DNA of 64,000 nucleotides from Nissolia schottii (Eukaryota > Streptophyta > Magnoliopsida > Fabales > Fabaceae), in NCBI GenBank assembly GCA_003254905.1, contig QANU01006828.1, positions 873,886 to 937,885 on the forward strand, in the 5' to 3' direction. Shown here piece after piece: positions 35,167-49,600 of the stretch. The translations under genes and the position numbers were made by a program. The notes under the pieces are model-generated. The model was not told the DNA's origin. It did no database searches and was given only the letters and a program-made list of their open reading frames with translations. Numbering within the stretch: the first letter of the stretch is position 1; each line of letters starts with the position of its first letter.

Positions 35167-35450
35167 TCTCGTCGGTGCATAACTACAAATTCTGTCACCT
35201 ATTTTATACTAAGAAAATTGACCCAAAAAAGAAGAATGAAATCTACATCTACATGATATATATATATAAAACAAAGTGAACTGTGTACCATCCCAATTCC
35301 CCATATGTATGTCTCAACGTGTCCTTTGCCTCAGTCTTCTCTGGCTCTCCAATAATACGTGGGAGCTAGCATAGCACCAAGACTTCTATTTGGTGATGGA
35401 AATAATCTGGTGGGGTGCACAAGACTCATGTTGCTGTAAACTTGAATGAC

Positions 35451-38400
35451 TCAACAGAATAACCTTCTTTGCTGCAAGAATAATCCTTCATTAACTTGGT
35501 TTTCAAAAACTATATATGCGAAATCAAGATGAAAGGAAAACCAGCTACTATTATATATAAATATATATATTTTTTTTTGAGGATCTGATCTAGATCTAGA
35601 TTTTAAATAAACCAGCAGCAATACTAACCAATTCACCTGACAAGAACCAACTTACCCGACAATTTGACTTTGGCAAGTTCTCCAGCAACTCAGCAATTTC
35701 AAGCTGCTTCATCACCGCGGCATGTAACACCTGCAGTAAAAACACACTTTAAACACCATACAATCAGCATAAGAAAAGGTTGTAGATGATTGGTAAAAGT
35801 TGGAGATGAATACCCTTTTGGTCTTTTCAAGGTCAACCTCAACAGACCTAATCCTATCCAAGGATTCCATAAGCATTTGCTCCTTCTCCACAGGCATAGC
35901 ATCAGGTTTGTTGTTAAGTTCCTCAAAAACTTTTTCTAGTCTCTGAAGACGTTGTATGCATGGCAGAATATATTCCCTTTCAGAAACAGCTTCAACAGCT
36001 GCTGAATGGTTATTAACATTATGCTCCGTGGTAATAGATGGGTGAACATTGTTCTGTGTTCTCCAGAATTCAAATTTTAAATTGCGGAAGAATGTAACAA
36101 GTTTTTCCAAGAAAGATGTCAGCACTGTTGCCACATACAAGAAACTTGTTTTCTCCACTTTTTCCTTAACAATGCTAAACCAAATGCTGACGGGAGTGCC
36201 TGACAAAAAAATCAAATTAGCGTTGATTTAGAAGATAAGGACAATACTGAAATACTAGGCAATAGCATGAACAACAGCCACCGTATGTTTCCAACTTCCA
36301 CATCCAAATATAAAGGTATAGCAAAACAATACCTTCTGATTTTGTCCTATGGTCAACATTTCCCATATCAGTAGTTTGGAATGACTGCTCTTGATTATGG
36401 TGAAACTGATCACTTTCTATCACTTTCTCAGCTGCAAGAGCGCTATCATCACAACTGTAGTAGCCACTGAGATCCGGTACCCTGACCTGCAGAAAACGCG
36501 GCCTTAAGTAAGATTGTAAGCTCAAGACACATAAGCACACATAATGTCATGGTATATGTAAAGACAAGAATGATGCTTTTAAAATAAATCAGATTTAGAA
36601 GTTTCAAGACTGACTTCTTCGTGAACTGGGGCTAAACGAGGATAAGGACAGCTCCTTTGTCTAATGGGAGACGAGTAATCATCAATATCAGACCCTGATT
36701 CTGCTGTAGATGTATTACTGCATCGTCCCTAGGATATCAGAAAAAGAAATTTAAATACCATATAATAGTAAGCAATATCCTAAGTAGAGTAGTAGACACT
36801 AGGAAGTCCTAACTTTCCAGTGTCAAGAAGACTGACACTTGCCTTCAGAGGGCGTATTAGAAAGGAGTCAAATTTCCGTTGTCCAGTGGACACTCTGGTG
36901 ATTTGCCTCACAAATGTTGCATCCTTGTTACGTACCAGCTAAAATCAGAATATCTAAGTTAGCCGCCCAAATAATAGTTTGATAATTCTAAGCCATTTAT
37001 TTTCAAAATCTGACACAACTAAGGACTAAGAAACAAAATATACAAAGAAACATTACCTTCATGATCTCAGGATCATTCCATGGACCCTTGTTAGACCTAA
37101 GACATCCACCTTCAGCGGCACATGTACACGAACCACCCAAAAAGTCTGGCAACTGACTGCACAAATTCATTTACAAACTCCAAATTAATCAACAAAGGAA
37201 ATGAAATTACAACGCAGCATGACAAATTCACAGATGAGAGATGCAAACCTAGAGTCAATGACTTCCAGTAATTTACATAAAGACTTAGGTTCAAGAATCT
37301 GAAAATTTGGAAAATGAAAGTAAAATTAGTGGCACTGCAAGGAAAGACCACATGAAATACTATATTAGCTATAGTTACATCCTCCACCTGTATCTTCGCA
37401 ATAGTTTTGGAATCAAGAAACTTCTGTGCAGCGGGCCAAAGCATCTTCTTAAAACCAGAACCAGCATTGACAATATACATTCGATGTAATGTCTGCAAAT
37501 ATCATGGAAAGTTTTATATAGAAAGAAGGAATAGGACTAACTAACAAGTTAATTTGGGAATGGACAAGACAAAAACCTCGGGATAGTAACTGTTGTCAAC
37601 TTTTGTCATAGCAGCCAAGAGACTTGCAGCAGTACGAGTGAAATTTTTCATTCCCTGCATCACACACATCAAGCGTCAGCAAAAATTTCAGCAGAACAAT
37701 ATTTCAGAAAATGGAGAAACACCTGACCAGTAACATCCCATCCTTAAATAGATTGGTTTTCTAAACATTAGAAGAGAATACCATATGTGATAGAATGCTT
37801 AAAGTAGAGGCAAATGAATTATCTACTACTATGAACAAGCAAAATAAATTATGAGGTATGCAAAGAGAAAAGTCAGTAGAAATAGACCCAGGTATTTATT
37901 ATAATTTGCATAATTTTATAAAATTATTTAGTGTCATGTAACATACCAAGCCCTGTACATCCAATATTGTTGTCGTTGAAGAAATCTTTCTTTTTGCTGC
38001 AATGGAACAAGCTGGAAATTTCTCCTGTAGAGTCCTCTCAAACTCCTGGACATGGTATTTCAAATATCGATCTATTGTGGTTATGCGCGTCAAGCGGCTT
38101 GGATGAGCTTTCCCAAGCCTCTCAATGTAAACTGGCCTACCTTCCTTGTCAACTCCATGGTACCCTTGAGGATAATACTGTAATACTTCTTCCACCTCTT
38201 CAAATTCAAAATCCTTTAAAGACCACCACCGCATTAGAGCCAAATAAAATATTTATCAAACATCTTCTAGCATAGAGCACATGCTGATGATAAATATTCA
38301 AATATTACAAGAGTATTAAAATTTATTCCGTCATGGACCAAGTATATTAAAAGCATAGGCTATTAGGTAGTTGAGACTCATGAATGGTCACAGAACCTGT

Positions 38401-39279
38401 TTTTACCTTGTGCTGACAGGGATCGAACTTTTGATTACTTGTTTGTAAAGTCTCTAATACCACGAATGGTTTTGTTCAAATTAAAGAACACAAAAACTCC
38501 ATTTAAAATTGGAACTAAGAAGTCAGATAAACTAGGGAATACCTAGTGTTATTCTGTTACTCTGCAACATTCTATGGTCTAAAGCAACTACAACTTTTAA
38601 TGTTATGACATAAATTAGTATCATTACCTTTAGTATCGTATCAGTTCCATATTCCTTGCGCCAATTAAGCATTTCTTCCCACATCTGAACTGTCTTCTCA
38701 ATGTTAAAATCCCTAGCTTTAAGAAACCTACAAGGGAAGTAAAAAAATAACACTTGTTATATATTATGACATAATTGGCATTTGGTAGCGCCCTGCCCTT
38801 TAAATAGGTAAGGAAATAAATGGGAGACAATTTGCCAAGGAAGCTAGTCTAGCTATCCAATGCGTGATGGAATGTGACTGAAGTGAGGAAATACCTCAAT
38901 AATGTATGATAGTCATCGTGCCTGGGCGGTAAAGATCCCCTCTCAATTAGTTTCTGCCGCAATTCATGGACGGCAGTCTCCTCCTGCGCATCTCGTACAT
39001 CTTCAATGGATACCGAGGGAGGGACCCTATAATCGATTTTCCGTTTCCCTCTTTTCTTAAGAGAATGAGTGAATTTAGAGGAAGCATTGATGGCCTTCTT
39101 CTTGAGGGATCCAATTTTAAACCGCCGCCTCTCGTCTTCGGAGTACTCAACATCTGATCTCCTCTCTCTCATTTCATCATTACTACATTGACCTTCAAAG
39201 CCTTTCGCGGAAGATTTTAACAACACGGCTCAAAACCATAAAACACTAAACAGCAGATATAACATGGCATACCTGACAT
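35451..39279 (-). CDS. SEC14-type phosphatidylinositol/phosphatidylcholine transfer protein (SFH family)
   Basis: Fourteen coding exons: 39273-39279 (seven bases, ATGTCAG), 38895-39201, 38628-38727, 37947-38213, 37577-37654, 37388-37492, 37249-37298, 37057-37156, 36843-36938, 36615-36728, 36333-36486, 35814-36199, 35656-35730 and 35451-35471. The frame stays open throughout for about 619 residues, the usual SFH length. The order is a charged [19 protein letters not shown] start, CRAL-TRIO N segment ([20 protein letters not shown]), and SEC14 lipid pocket ([51 protein letters not shown]). A linker and a C-terminal coiled coil ([27 protein letters not shown]) follow. The family exchanges PI and PC at membranes and shapes phosphoinositide signalling, for example in root-hair growth. 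Intron 9 uses a GC donor (AAG|GCAAGT). The tiny first exon and the last exon are the least certain. Confidence 0.88.
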
Positions 39280-41538
39280 CTTAGTCAAACTGAAAACCAA
39301 AAGACAAGTTGATCTCCTAACTGCTGAATGATGGAATCAAATTCACAGCAAACTCTTTCTCATGAAGTGCTGCTACACAGATCACAGCAAATAAATAAAA
39401 ACAAACGCAAATACAAGTGCTACATGAACTCTTAAAAAGACAAAACAAAAAAAATAACTGATAACAAGAATCTAGAGTCATTAAATTGATACGGGGGCTC
39501 CACCAATCTCAAACACCTAAGATCATCACATAATTTTTGTTCAGCTGTTTCACCTGCTCGTTTCTTTAACTTCCTCAATCAAATGCACAAATCTATCTCA
39601 ACAGAATAAAATGAAGCAATTAATTCCCCAAAACGGTGGGTTTGCCGTTTCGCATAAAGAATTCCAACTACGAATATGAACGGCTGCTGCGCCCTCTTAC
39701 GGAACAAGCAAGGCTTGAAACGGAATTAATGTTAAGAATTGAGATAGAAAGCAAAGAGTTTTTTTTTTTTGTTGTTGTTGTTGTTGGGTTGCAATAAAGG
39801 GGAGCTTGTAAATGAAGTGAGCTGAAGAAAGATGTGAAGGTTGTAAGTTGTAACGAAAGCGTTATGAATACGTATATACGAAGAAGAAGTAGGATCATGT
39901 ACATACATGTATTAATTAAATATAATTAATATATGATGGTTGGATCCGTGTCAGCATTTAATTATACTCAAAAATATAAACGCCATTCCATTACATTCAA
40001 TTCAATTTGGTTTAAGCAATGGTTGATTTCTTCGGATCTCACTTGACATATCGTAACCACAACTACTCATGTATGGCAGTATCTAGTTTTGGCATTTATT
40101 TATTTATTTATTTCTATTTTTACAAGTAATTAAAAGAGCAAAAACGCAAAAAGCAGAAAGAGTGGAAGGGAATCGCATACCTCTCTCTCTTTCTTGATTT
40201 TGGAAATGGAAATGGAAATGGAGAGAAGAGTGGAAGGGACACGCTATGGCTATGCTATGGATCCATTCCTCTGCTCTGCACCGTCTCTGTTCTGTTCTGT
40301 TCTGTTCTGTTCTGTAGTGCTTCCTTCCTTCAACTATTCTTCTCTTTTTCTTTTTCTATATATTCCTTTTTTTTTCCATCTTCCCTTTTTCCTTTACTTT
40401 ATTTCCTTTTCTTTCTTTCTTTCATTTTTTCTGGAACAATAAAATCTATATTTTTCTTTTTGAGTTTCAGTATCCAGATTCTATTCAAATCCAATTAATT
40501 TAATTCCATTTGCATCAGTTGACTAAAGAACACAATTCTTCTTGTGATTTTATTTATTTATTCACAAAACTAAAACTTGTAATATTATTCAAGATAAATA
40601 AATGAATTTAATTAATATATATTGTCAATATGAAAAAATTTCATTCCAAAAAATAGAGTTTTTTATTATAGGGTCATTCAATAATGTGTATTATAAATAA
40701 AATGACACTTAACTATTTTTATTGATATTGATGTTGCAAAATGCAATTGAACACTAAAGTAATACTAAATTACATTTCAAATCTTGCTAGCACATTTAAA
40801 ATTTAGAGTACTAGTAGACTGTAATAGATTTTAGAGTATTAAATCTTATTTATCCATTTAATTTTCGTTTTGGATATTTTCCGGCCGGCGATTTGCATTG
40901 ATAAGATCCAAAATTCAAGCAACACATTTTAATAAAAAAATTATTAGAAAAAGAAAACTGAAATTGAATTGAATTAGGATGAGACAGGGGAAAGGTTGGG
41001 CGTTAACAATTATTATTTATATATACATATATATATATTATTATTATTATTACATGAAGTTGAGAAATAAAATAATAAGAATGAAAGTGATGTGAGTATG
41101 TGAGTGAAGGTTCCAGCAGCAGTAGCAGTAGCATTTGTAATGTTAAGGAAAGCATATCATATCATGCGGGATCTAAGTGCATTGGTGTCGTGGCATCTTT
41201 GTTCGGTGCCTCTCCTCTCTTACTTCCTTGTGGAGTGGCCGTGTGTCCATCTCCTATCTTTCTGCTTCTCTTACCCGTCCTCTATAAGAATGTCATGTGA
41301 TGAAACATAAAAACAAATATTAATTTATTAAATAAATGATAATGAGACTTATCATTCATTTATTTCATTCTCTTTCGCAAGACAAACATAACAGAATCAT
41401 AATCGAATTAATGTATTTAAATATTTAATTGATCGAATATAGTAATTTTAAAATGTATTAATATTTTCAAGCGATAATTATTTTGAACAAGAGAAAGTAG
41501 TTTTTAATTAATGAGTATGTTTATCCTCATAATCAATT
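39280..41538. other. Intergenic DNA upstream of the SFH gene
   Basis: It probably contains untranslated exons and promoter of the minus-strand SFH gene (a pyrimidine/GA-rich zone lies near 40180-40440). The (TCTGT)6 repeat is at 40286-40315. Elsewhere it is AT-rich, with no gene recognised. Confidence 0.4.
40286..40315. repeat. (TCTGT)6 pentanucleotide repeat
   Basis: Six perfect copies, possibly within the promoter or leader of the SFH gene on the minus strand. Confidence 0.95.
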
Positions 41539-41539
41539 A

Positions 41540-41780
41540 AGGAGAAGTTCTACTACACGCACACCAGAAACTATACACCATACATACACATCGTACTTAT
41601 ATATATAAAGTTTGTGTTTTAACTCATGTAATATTTGTGCACTTAATTAAGTATGGTTGAGAGTATCATTTACAAGTTTGTAATATTTGTGTACTCGTGA
41701 GAATAAAGTTTATACATTATTAATGGTGTATATATGGGTGTATGAAATTGGGTGTACATGTAGCATTTTTGTTAAGGAGT
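41540..41780. mobile_element. Short relative of the 1173-2658 TIR element
   Basis: The left end (GAGAAGTTCTACTACACGCA, then CACC) and the reverse complement of the right end (AACAAAAATGCTACATGTAC, then ACCC) are similar over about 45 bp. The right end GGTGTACATGTAGCA is identical to that of the element ending at 2658. The interior shares GTGCACAAATATTACA- and CAAACTTTATA-like phrases with the tandem units at 1600-2250. It is about 240 bp and non-coding. Confidence 0.6.
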
Positions 41781-42375
41781 GATGAAAATTTCTGAAATTC
41801 TAGTGAAAGTTGATAGCTAATTAACTTACGTATGCAAATGATAAGTTTTATTGGCAACTATGGTTAAACTAAGTTGCAATTCATGAGAACAGTACTGTCC
41901 AAGTAGTTGTGCACTATTGTCCAACTACAGGAATGGATTTTTCAAATACGGTTGGAGGAAAAGACAAATTCAAGAGATACAAGACGAATCTTCAGTATGT
42001 GCCAAGCAAATTGTAATAAAAAATAATAATAATAAAAATAATAAAAAAGTATAACTTATTATCTCCATGAGTTGTTGGATATTCAATACCAATTAATTTT
42101 TCCTACATAAACCCTATAAGCCTAGAAGTTTCTAGTTAAGACAGTTAGTTTTGACACAACTCAAGCATGACTTTGCGGCTATTTACGGGAGTCACATATA
42201 TAGTTGAGAATATCATACTTATAACATTATCTCAAGTGTGTTTTTCTTTTCTGGCAGATGATATTTATTAGAAAAGCGTATATATTAGTAATTAACTTTT
42301 GAGAAATATTCAATAAATATATATAATTTCTTAGAAGTTAACACATAAGTTGTGAGGACGGTAAAAAAGAAAATT

Positions 42376-42951
42376 CCCCCCATGACCTTTTCCAACTATG
42401 GTCAGACACACACAGCTCGTGAAATCCATCCATTTACAAGAGTTTTTTACTCTTTTATCCCTACTACAATAACTAATTACCAAAATATCCCGTTTTAAAA
42501 CATATAACCAATGTGTCCCTGTTTTGGCTGACGTGGACACTGCGAGACTCGTGGACATCCACGTCAGATTCGCCAACACAGTTGGCGATTTCAGTTCAAT
42601 TGCATAACACTGAATTCGCCAACACGGTTGGCGAATTTAGAACAAATCCTTTCCACTAAAATCGTCAACGCGTTTGGCGAATTCAACCTGAATTCGCCAA
42701 CCGTGTTGGCGAATCCAACCCCGCGTCTTATAAATTAACTCTCCCCCTCCCATTCTCCCACACTCCTCTCATTTTCTAAAATTCACCTTATCTCTCTAAA
42801 ATTTTCTATCTCTAAAATTCCAGAGCACTAGGGTCCGGTGCTCCTCCAATTTGATCGAGTCATTTGTAAGTTTTTACGTATGCTATTGCCCCCATGACTT
42901 TTTCCAACTATGGTCAGACACACTCAGCTCGTGAAATCCACCCATTTACAA
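42376..42951. repeat. Palindrome cluster bounded by 64-bp direct repeats
   Basis: Direct copies of a sequence starting CCCCCATGAC and containing AACTATGGTCAGACACAC and CTCGTGAAATCCA lie at 42376-42439 and 42888-42951. Between them are four imperfect palindromes of about 27 bp on the core TTCGCCAAC-N-CGGTTGGCGAA (42567-42591, 42612-42638, 42657-42683, 42690-42716). A further inverted pair CTGACGTGGA/TCCACGTCAG sits just upstream. After the palindromes a TTATAAATTA TATA-like box (42728) is followed by a pyrimidine-rich, leader-like stretch and a possible splice donor near 42865. No open frame of note is present. Confidence 0.75.
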
Positions 42952-43474
42952 TAACCATAGAATTAGAAAGTTATGGATTGACAGTTTGTTTTGCTAATAT
43001 TCGTATGCAAAAAGATGTTCATACGGCATCACCTTTTTTATATTTATCCCATGCCAAGTTAGAATCATAGGATGAAATGCCAAGTGACATCACATCACAT
43101 TATAGACATATAATAATTGAACTATATAATTTATCTGATAAAATCTATTGTGTCAGTCCTAATCTTCGTAAAACATCATGTTAAATATATTTTAATAAAA
43201 TGTAAAAGTGGCATTTTATAATAAAGGATTATTTTGATACTTAAAAATTGAAATGTCATGTTAAAAGTGATTAAAAATATATATATAAAATATAATCGTC
43301 CATAGCCACACAAGAAATCTTCATAACCAGAAATTCTCTTCATTTACAAGCACAAAGCAGGATTGTAGGACCAAGAGTAAGAGAAGGTGGTACACTATCA
43401 CCTTCACTAACTGTCCCCAACCATAGTATGGAAAATGGATCCCAAGTTCCCAACCCAATCAATCAATCTAGAGA

Positions 43475-43509
<35 letters not shown>

Positions 43510-43819
43510 TATATATATGCTCCAAATGAGATTCACGTGGATAGCAGCAGCTTTAATTTAATGGCAACTACGCAAGATGGTTGCAAAATAAAACAGCCAT
43601 GCATTTCCATCCATAAACTTGGTTGGAAGACTATATATTAAAATTAAAGTTCCATTACTTACATAATCGAAACACAAATTAACCAACCAATTATTAGCGA
43701 GAGTACTTAATTACACCATTTGTTCATATCATCAATTCTAACATTATTGATTATTCATAAATAACTATGCTAATTAGGGAACATATGCATAATGCATATA
43801 GTATGTAACATGAGTTATA
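42952..43819. other. AT-rich region downstream of the E2 gene
   Basis: It includes the likely 3' untranslated region of the minus-strand E2 gene and a TA/CA microsatellite at 43475-43519. No gene is seen. Confidence 0.5.
43475..43519. repeat. (AT)n(AC)n(AT)n microsatellite
   Basis: A plain compound dinucleotide repeat in intergenic DNA. Confidence 0.95.
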
Positions 43820-44556
<737 letters not shown>

Positions 44557-46684
44557 CTCATCAAGGCTAACACTTTTGAGTTGTTGTAATTCAGTGGATA
44601 TGTTTAGTACATAAATTAAATAACCAAAATCTCAGATTAGTAAATTAAGAAAATATAAAATGTATTTATTTTACTAACCTTGTAGCTGCCTTCCCTTTTC
44701 TATGTTCCAGTGTGTGTAAAATCGACTTAAAAAATACAACTTAAATAGAGAAATGATAAAGTGTATCTATGTGCGTGTCACCATCCGCTTTATATGTTGA
44801 AACTTGTGTTTTCTAGGCTATAACTCCTTGCCACGCACCGGATACCTGGCACGCAACCATGTCTCCAAATTAAATTTGGTTTTTTATTTTTTTTATTTTT
44901 TTTGTGCGTTTTATTTATAATTTCATGTTGGGCACCATTCATTATTAGGGATTCAGTCTATTTTGTGTAAAATAATTTTATGCTATTGATTAATTATCTG
45001 TCGTTGTTATCAAAAAGGATTTGCATTTGGTTTTAGTTTAAGTTGTTTCTCATTGATGATTGAATACATGAACTAGGGTTCTTCAATTCTTTGGTAAAAC
45101 TGACAAGTTCAATTGTATCATACACTGAGCTAGTTGAGTTTTTTTTTTTCTTTTCCATTTTTTCTTTTCTTTTCAGGGAGCTAGTTGAATAGATAAGAGA
45201 TGGAGTATGAATAAACAAAACTTGTTGGATCACAATTATAACTCACTAAAAAGTAAAAACTATTACCTAAAATTCGAGAAATGGTACAATATATTTCATA
45301 CTTTATCAAATTTTGCGTTAGAATTACTTGAAAAATTTTCAAGTATCACCGATAAAATCTAGTGATTTCTTAAATTCAAAAATGGTGAAAAGGGATTAAT
45401 TGTTATGCATTCACCATAGTAAAAAAAAAATTTATCTTGTTATGTGATTAAATATTATTACATAAATCAAAATAGTTTTGAAATTTACAACAAAACCGAT
45501 GGAACAAAATGGAAAGGAATTGAAAAAATCCACCTAAACTTTTGATTTTTTATTTATTTTAATATAAAAAAATGGATCCCATTTCTAACATTATTTGTAT
45601 TATTATGTTATGATATTACATATTTCAATTCGATTGGATACTAGGATTTCCTCTGCTTGGATTCGATTGGATACTTGATAAAATATACTCTTCTCGGCTC
45701 GGCTCGATCAGATAAAGAACCAATCTAAAAAATGATAAATCACACTAAATATAGACTCACTCAAACCAATATTTAAAAAATCACGCCTCCTAAAATGTGC
45801 ACTCGCACTCTCGCAGAACTCTTTGAGAAAAGGTGGATTATTGGTTGTGTAATAAAAAGGGAGAAGAAAAGAAAAACGCTTATGGTAAAGAAGAAGAGTA
45901 TTAGTTATAAAAGAAATATGTTATGTGAAAGCAACATTTCTAATAAACAAATAAGCCTTCTTAATACAATCTCCATTCAAGAGAGTCATTTAGTAACAAG
46001 TCGATTTCGGGGAAGCTTTAAGGCTCACTGAAAGACCAGCTACAGAAAGCCTTATTTCCCCATTAAATTACAAAAAAGTAGTAAAATAATCAATGACAAA
46101 GAAATTGTGACAAGTAGGATACTCAACAAGATCTTCACAACTATGAACTTAAGGCTTTAATATATTTCTGCAAAAACATAGGAACGGGAGGAAAGGCATC
46201 TAAGACAAGAACCAACACTTACATTTAGAATATGGATTTTCAAAAGTCTATAATCTACGTTTAGCATTACAAAATATGTCACCCATACACGCATTAAAGT
46301 AGATATTATCTGCCTCACAAGCTGGGTACAAATGATACATTATCTTCCTCACACAACACCACCATATCAAAAATGTCATTGCAAGCTTAAAATATAACAC
46401 AATATATAGACAAATTTGATGAAATATCTAATCAAACCGACTAATCAACACAAAAATTAAGTTCACCAAACTCAAGTGGACCTTTGCTACGTGCTACCAT
46501 ATTTAAACCCCTCTCAAACTGAATATAAACACACTGCACATAGAACAAGTTAGAACTGGTACTGTGGCGCCAGTGCCCCGATGGCAGTGCAGGGCATCCG
46601 CTGACTGCAACACCTGTGGCACACTAAGTGCTGTTGTAGAAAATTAACACAAGCTCCAAAAGCCCTCTCACCTTTAAGGACACA
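44557..46684. other. Intergenic DNA between E2 and KH genes
   Basis: Upstream sequence of the E2 gene and probably the 3' untranslated region of the KH gene (last few hundred bases before 46685). AT-rich, with no gene or clear repeat. Confidence 0.5.
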
Positions 46685-49600
46685 TTACCCCCTGGTTTTG
46701 GCCCTCTTCATACCAAGGCTGTTGTGGAAGGGCGAAACAGAACCAGACATAGGAGAACCCTCCTCACGGAGAGTGCCATTGATCAAAGCTAGTTCCCGGA
46801 GCTGCTGCTTCTTGTAGAAATCATGAGTTTCATCCTAAAAACTTCAGACAATTAGATAAAAATATCCCTGTAAAGGTGTGCGTGCATTACAGACAATCTT
46901 GATTGATCTGAGTTCTCAAATACATACCACAGGCTTAAGCAGATCTTCAAGTATTTCACGTGCCTGCATCAAGCGAGCATCTACTATTTCAACAGGTAAT
47001 TCTGCCTCAACCAGAATATGAAGAGGCTCATTCAGATGCTCATACCCAGGTTTACCTCTCATCATTTCCTCCTACAAATATCATTAAAACTTTTTTATAC
47101 TAGAACTACCTAACTATCCATCTGAAATCTACAGAACATTAAGCAATGTGGGCATGCATCTATGTCACTGAAATTCAGATACATAGGATGATATACAAAT
47201 TAGTATCAACTGATTGATACAAAAACCTGAAGGTCATAGACCTCTGGACAAATAGGAAAATGTTAGATAAATACAATACAATCTCATATTTTCTCAATGG
47301 CTTTAAAATTAGTACAATAATATTATCTTAGAATGAACAGTCATTCATCACAAATAACAAAATGATTATTCTTACCCTGGCTGGATCCTTAATGCTACCT
47401 CGGCCCCTTATCAACACACGGCACTCAGTAGTAGCTTCTACGCGCTTTAGAGAGTTTCCTCTAGGGCCCAGGAGGCGACCAACAAAGTTAAACTGCAAAT
47501 ACTAAAGTCAACATTAGATTTTCAATGAATAACAATAAAGCATACATTTGGGCGGAGATTTGATCCTCCGTACATTAGGATATGCGTCCACAGGTATATC
47601 CACTCTGATTGTCCTTTTAACAATAAGACCAGATGAACCACCTTGTGGACTGAGCCAGTTTTGTGTTGATGAGGGCTGTAACAAGGTTGGCATCTGCATG
47701 TTTTAATTCAAATGTCAAACATAAACACAGAAATGGTAGTCCATTCACTGGCATGCAGATGAACATTAAATTTACTACTGTATCAGAGACCACCAATAAA
47801 TCACAGAAAAGTTCTGCACTACCTTCTCAAAAGACAGAAGAAGTTGAAAATGCATAAACTAAAATATAAACACACGAGTAACCATCAATAGCTATATAAC
47901 AAGAAAAATGCACAAATACATGCTAACTATGTCAATCAAAATGGATCAAGGTGATAGAAAATAAGCTAAACTCAAATCACGAAGGCATTAGGATAACTAA
48001 CAACCCGTTTCGGCAACTCGGCTAATAAGTCAATTCCTCAAACCCCACAACACTTACTATTTTGCTTTTCCACGCAAGAGGCTAACACTTTAAGTAGCTA
48101 TTGATAGCATTCTACCCAACAAGATCAAAATCAAGATTCCCATGATAATACATTCATATTTATCCAGCTGACAATGTTCACATCTGTGATTTTGCAGGAA
48201 ATTGTAAGGGGTGTCAAGTATTGACATCTGATCTATATTAATACAAAAAGACAAGAACATAGATCCACTTGCAGGATTCTGGAAACACAAGCTAAGCTAC
48301 AGATTAGTTGTCAGAGCTTGATGTTAGCTTTCACTACCTGTGACAAACAATTACAGCTACAATCACTCGAACAAAAGTCAAGAGTTAGCATTAAATGTAA
48401 AAATTGTGTCAGAAATACTTCTAAAATACAGAATTAGATGGAAATGAAGTTATGTTAATGGTTAGTATCCATACTTCTGATTGAAATCGTGATGCCCATC
48501 CGTTCACATCGGCACCTCCATTTGAAAATATTCCTCCAGTAGCCAGGGGGCTAGCATGTTCAAGCCCACTTTGACCTAAAACTGATGCATTCCCCAACAG
48601 CGTGGTTACACGCAAAATTTCTGCTCCAAAAATGTCAATTTTCAAGAATAAGATGTACCAGTCAGCATTGGTTAACATGTTAGCAGTCACTACATAATCG
48701 ATAGACAACACGGACGTTTGCTGAGTCAGTAAAAAAATTCATGCTACCCCTAGGAGATATGTTCCAGCTTTTTATGGTAGTACTCTGGGTAAGAAGGAAA
48801 AACATGCAGCCAATTGTCTTCTCGCTAAATTAAAAGAAATAGATATTGCATGCTACAATAGAAGACACTTGATGGAATATTAGGTTAGTAAACGTTGAAG
48901 CATGTACTTCCAAACCAAAAATCTAGTTTTAAAACATCTTAAGAAAACTGAGTGACATATTAAGCACTTGCTCTTTTTACATACGAACATCGAAAGAGCT
49001 TAAACAATTAAACTGAGCCCTAAGTAGCAAGGAAGGGTTCCCATCAAATTGCATCAAGAAGTAAGTTAGAAGTCAGTTTGGAAGCTTTATAGGGTTCTTG
49101 ACCCAGAGTTCCAATGTTATTTGACTAACTTCCTTCCTCGTTCTAGGAAATTTCATTCTGTTGAAGCCGGTTTCAGCTTTTCTGTTGTGTCATGTGCTGG
49201 CAATCAGAAGCTAACATGTTCCCTTCTAACATGTTAGTGTACAAAATTTTCCATACAATTATCCTTTCATGTATTGTCAGATCAGCATATATGTCTAACT
49301 CTCACACTCATTATCTCAAAAGTTCAACAAATAATAGAATATATTAGATGACAGTAGAAAATCATGACACTGTTAGTGCATAAAAACTAAACTCTTTAAA
49401 AGAAAGTTGTCAATATACTCGAAACATGAAAAAAAGTTGGCCCAATGGCATTAAACAAGTCAATCATTTCCACAAAAACCTTCACATAACCCTTTCATAC
49501 CACTGCTTCGGATGTATGCTAAAGTCCCATGTTCTTCCATACCTATCTCAACAAACTTTATCAAAAAATGCTAAAATTTAAAAAATGACTAAATATGCAA

